Shown: positions 61,735 to 64,000 of the stretch, piece by piece
Layout: each line of letters begins with the position of its first letter
Position numbering within the stretch: the stretch's first letter is position 1
Origin: Bradyrhizobium sp. BR13661
Lineage (GTDB): Bacteria; Pseudomonadota; Alphaproteobacteria; Rhizobiales; Xanthobacteraceae
Assembly: GCF_029892425.1 (NCBI RefSeq)
Contig: NZ_JARXWB010000012.1
Location: 1-64,000 of the forward strand
Direction of reading: 5' to 3'
Length of the DNA stretch: 64,000 nt
The notes under the pieces: generated by a model
What the model was told of the DNA's origin: nothing
Databases searched by the model: none
What the model saw: only the letters and a program-made list of their open reading frames with translations
Program-made: the position numbers and the translations under genes

Positions 61735-62700
61735 CTACCACCCCCTTGCTTCACGGTATTCCGCGGCCGTCCGGGCAACGAGATCATCGACTGCCATGAC
61801 GCCTGTGACACCCGAAGTCGAATGGCCGCCGCTCCAGATATCGCGCCAGCGCTTGGGCCGGTTCTCCCGCGCGCCGACGTCGATGTCCTTGCCGATGTCA
61901 ATCGCGCCGCGCGCCGGAAGGTCATCGGGATCGAGACCGGCCGCAACGATCGACGGCTTCAGCATGCTGGTCTGCAGGCCCGTGAACGCGGTCGTCAGCA
62001 AAATGTCGTCGGCGCTGCTCTCGACCAGCATCTGCTTGTGCCGCTCGTCCGCCATGCTCTCGCGCGTCGCGATGAATTTCGTGCCCATGTAGCCGAGATC
62101 GCACCCGAGCACTTCAGCTGCGTGCAAAGCGCGGCCATCGCTGATGCCACCGGCAAGCACGATGATGCCGTCGTAGAACGCGCGCACCGCACGGACGAAG
62201 GCGAAGGGATTGAGCCAGCCGGTCTGCCCGCCGGCGCCCGCGGTAAGCAGCACGAGTCCGTCAGCGCCCGCTGCGACCGCGCGCTCGGCGTGGCGGATGG
62301 AAGCAACGTCAGCCAGCACCAGCGCACCGGAATCGTGCAGTGGCTTCAACACCGGAGCGGGCGAGCCAACCGAGGTGATGACAATCTCGGGCTGGTGCTT
62401 GAGCAGCACGGCGAGATCCTGCTCGAGCCGCGCATTCGAACGGTGCACGATCAGGTTCGGACAGAGCGGTGCAGCCTTGCGGCCGGCCTGATCCTCGTGC
62501 TGCCGCAGCCGTGTTGCGATCTCGTTGAGCCATTCATCGAGCTGTTCCGTATTGCGGCAATTCACGGTGGGGAAGCTGCCGATCACGCCGTTACGGCAAG
62601 CCGCGACCATGAGCTCGACGCCCGACACCAGGAACATTGGCGCGGCAATCAGCGGCAAGTTCAGACGATCGTGAAATCGTTGCAGTCGAACCGATGCCAC
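61735..62700 (-). CDS. Nitronate monooxygenase (2-nitropropane dioxygenase-type flavoprotein)
   Basis: The protein has 321 residues, an FMN-binding TIM barrel. Motifs are LPLIAAPMFLVSGVELMVAACRNGVIG, VITSVGSPAPVLKPLHDSGALVLADVASIRHAERAVAAGADGLVLLTAGAGGQTG, VLAGGISDGRALHAAEVLGCDLGYMGTKFIATRES (FMN phosphate site). It oxidises nitronates such as propionate 3-nitronate to carbonyl and nitrite. It is divergent from the acyl-CoA ligase gene with 108 bases between starts. Confidence 0.9.
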   Translation of the reverse strand: MASVRLQRFHDRLNLPLIAAPMFLVSGVELMVAACRNGVIGSFPTVNCRNTEQLDEWLNEIATRLRQHEDQAGRKAAPLCPNLIVHRSNARLEQDLAVLLKHQPEIVITSVGSPAPVLKPLHDSGALVLADVASIRHAERAVAAGADGLVLLTAGAGGQTGWLNPFAFVRAVRAFYDGIIVLAGGISDGRALHAAEVLGCDLGYMGTKFIATRESMADERHKQMLVESSADDILLTTAFTGLQTSMLKPSIVAAGLDPDDLPARGAIDIGKDIDVGARENRPKRWRDIWSGGHSTSGVTGVMAVDDLVARTAAEYREARGW

Positions 62701-62744
62701 TCATGCCTCCCTGCGCGGGCTTTGTCGTTCCATCCCGCATTCTC

Positions 62745-62761
62745 TGTGCTAGCGTTGCACA
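62745..62761. promoter_or_regulatory. Inverted repeat between divergent nitronate monooxygenase and ligase genes
   Basis: TGTGC-TAGCGTT-GCACA lies between the two starts, 45 bases from the monooxygenase and 48 from the ligase. It is a candidate operator for both; no regulator gene is adjacent in the window. Confidence 0.35.
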
Positions 62762-62808
62762 CAAACATTGGCACGCGAAACGCCAATGAAGAAGCAACGA
62801 GGAAACAT

Positions 62809-64000
62809 ATGTCCGATCTGCTCCACGCATCATCCCCAACTTGCGCGCAGACGCTGCGGGCGCTGGCGCGCTATCCCGATCGCACTGCATTCTCATGGCC
62901 CGGCGGATCGCTGAGCTATCAGGGCACGCTCGATCTGATCGGACGCCTCCAGGGCGTGTTCATGCGGCTCGGCCTGCAGCCGGGCGCACGCGTCGCTTTC
63001 CTCACCGCCAATCGTGCCGACACCTGGTGCGCCGGCGTCGCGGCCCAACTGTCGCGATGCTGCGTCACCTGGCTGCATCCGCTGGGATCGCAGGGCGACC
63101 AGCTGTTTCAGCTCGAGGATTCCGAAGCCGAAGTGCTGGTGGTCGATGTCGCCGCCTTCCGCGATCGCGGCGGCGAACTCGCCGCGAAGGCCCCGCTGCT
63201 CAAAGCGGTCTTCACGATGGGGCCCGCCGATTACGGCGTCGATCTGCTGGCGGCGGTCGAGGGCGCGGGCCATGCCAGCGCGCTGTGCCTCGCAAATCTC
63301 GACGATCTCTCCACGCTGAACTACACCGGCGGTACGACAGGCAAGTCCAAGGGCGCGCTGCGCTATCACCGCGAGAACGCCGGAGCCGCCGGTGCGATCC
63401 TCGCCGACTTCGAGATCCCCGACGCCGCACGCTATCTCACCGTCGCCCCGATCAGCCACGTCGCCGGCACGAAGGTGCTGCCGACGCTGATGCGCGGAGG
63501 CACCGTGCACATGCTGAAAGGATTCGATCCCGAGGCCGTGCTGGCGACGATCGCGCGCGAGCGCATCAACTTCACGCTGTTCGTGCCGACCATGATCTAC
63601 GTGCTGCTCGATCATCCCTCACTTGACAAGACCGACCTCTCTTCGCTCGAACTCGTGCTCTACGGCGCGTCCGCGATGTCGCCGAGCCGGCTGGTCGAGG
63701 GCATCGAGCGCATCGGTCCGGTGTTCTCGCAGCTCTATGGCCAGACCGAATGCTATCCGGTCTCGGTGCTGCGCAAGAAAGATCACGATCCCAGGACACC
63801 GGAGCTGTTCTTGTCGTGCGGCTTCCCGATCGCCGCCTGCGAGGTGAAGATCCTCGACGACAACGACCAGGAAGTGAAGACGGGCGAGGCCGGCGAAATC
63901 TGCGTGCGCGCGCCGCATGTGATGGCGGAGTACTGGAAGCGGCCTGACATCACTGCGGAGACGTTGAAGAACGGCTGGGTTCACACCGGCGACATCGCGC
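62809..64000 (+). CDS. Acyl-CoA ligase (AMP-forming), partial at window end
   Basis: The open frame runs from ATG 62809 to the window edge, about 397 residues, and lacks the C-terminal lysine domain. ANL motifs are NYTGGTTGKSKGALRYHREN (P-loop), LYGQTECYPVSVLRKKD and GWVHTGDIA at the edge. It probably activates a fatty or aromatic acid. Divergent pairing with the nitronate monooxygenase gene hints at joint control. ORF prediction may miss it because it is open at the edge. Confidence 0.88.
   Translation, partial: MSDLLHASSPTCAQTLRALARYPDRTAFSWPGGSLSYQGTLDLIGRLQGVFMRLGLQPGARVAFLTANRADTWCAGVAAQLSRCCVTWLHPLGSQGDQLFQLEDSEAEVLVVDVAAFRDRGGELAAKAPLLKAVFTMGPADYGVDLLAAVEGAGHASALCLANLDDLSTLNYTGGTTGKSKGALRYHRENAGAAGAILADFEIPDAARYLTVAPISHVAGTKVLPTLMRGGTVHMLKGFDPEAVLATIARERINFTLFVPTMIYVLLDHPSLDKTDLSSLELVLYGASAMSPSRLVEGIERIGPVFSQLYGQTECYPVSVLRKKDHDPRTPELFLSCGFPIAACEVKILDDNDQEVKTGEAGEICVRAPHVMAEYWKRPDITAETLKNGWVHTGDIA

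Overview
The window looks like part of a chromosome of an alphaproteobacterium of the Bradyrhizobium / Rhodopseudomonas group. The DNA is GC-rich, and the genes are dense and often overlap by the four bases ATGA. There is a pim-type dicarboxylate operon, several Liv-type ABC transporters, a BBP7-type porin, and several kinds of palindromic intergenic repeat typical of Bradyrhizobium. The species call is inference from gene content; no 16S gene is present.

Layout. 1-8.6 kb: the tail of an IS110-type transposase, a glutathione S-transferase, a small secreted protein, a divergent ArsR / threonine dehydratase pair, an outer-membrane barrel, a three-gene heme redox operon (small protein, DyP peroxidase, di-heme cytochrome) and an acetyltransferase. 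8.7-10.8 kb: glycerol kinase between repeat elements, then a short-chain dehydrogenase reduced to its two ends. 10.8-27.0 kb: a catabolic block. The pimFABCD-like operon (minus strand) faces an IclR regulator, which is followed by a LivG-LivF-LivH-LivM transporter and three tandem paralogous binding proteins, each with its own terminator. The likely joint role is uptake and beta-oxidation of dicarboxylic or fatty acids. 27.1-36.0 kb: glycerate kinase, then a six-gene membrane complex related to hydrogenase-4 and complex I whose large subunit has lost the N-terminal nickel-iron cysteine pair and lacks the usual C-terminal one (Ehr type), preceded by an XRE regulator. 36.2-41.3 kb: MarR, a second Liv-type transporter with a fused LivM-LivG and no binding protein, DsbB, and tRNA-Leu(CAA).

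41.4-47.3 kb is the most striking part. A calpain-like cysteine protease carries about fourteen eight-residue repeats at its N terminus and has a recognisable Cys-His-Asn triad. It is divergent from a dedicated type I secretion ATPase and membrane-fusion protein. I read this as a protease-export system.

47.3-49.9 kb holds small conserved proteins and an AraC regulator. 49.9-59.6 kb is an unusual accessory cluster: an alpha/beta hydrolase, an M15-like peptidase joined to an RlpA-like domain, a membrane patatin, a beta-propeller protein, a small membrane protein and a divergent GH13 protein. 59.7-64 kb returns to ordinary genes (proline/alanine-rich envelope proteins, nitronate monooxygenase) and ends inside an acyl-CoA ligase.

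Starts were adjusted by ribosome-binding sites, signal peptides and overlaps, including a GTG for pimF and TTG for a binding protein, a LivH and an envelope protein. All functions are inferred by reading motifs; no database search was run.
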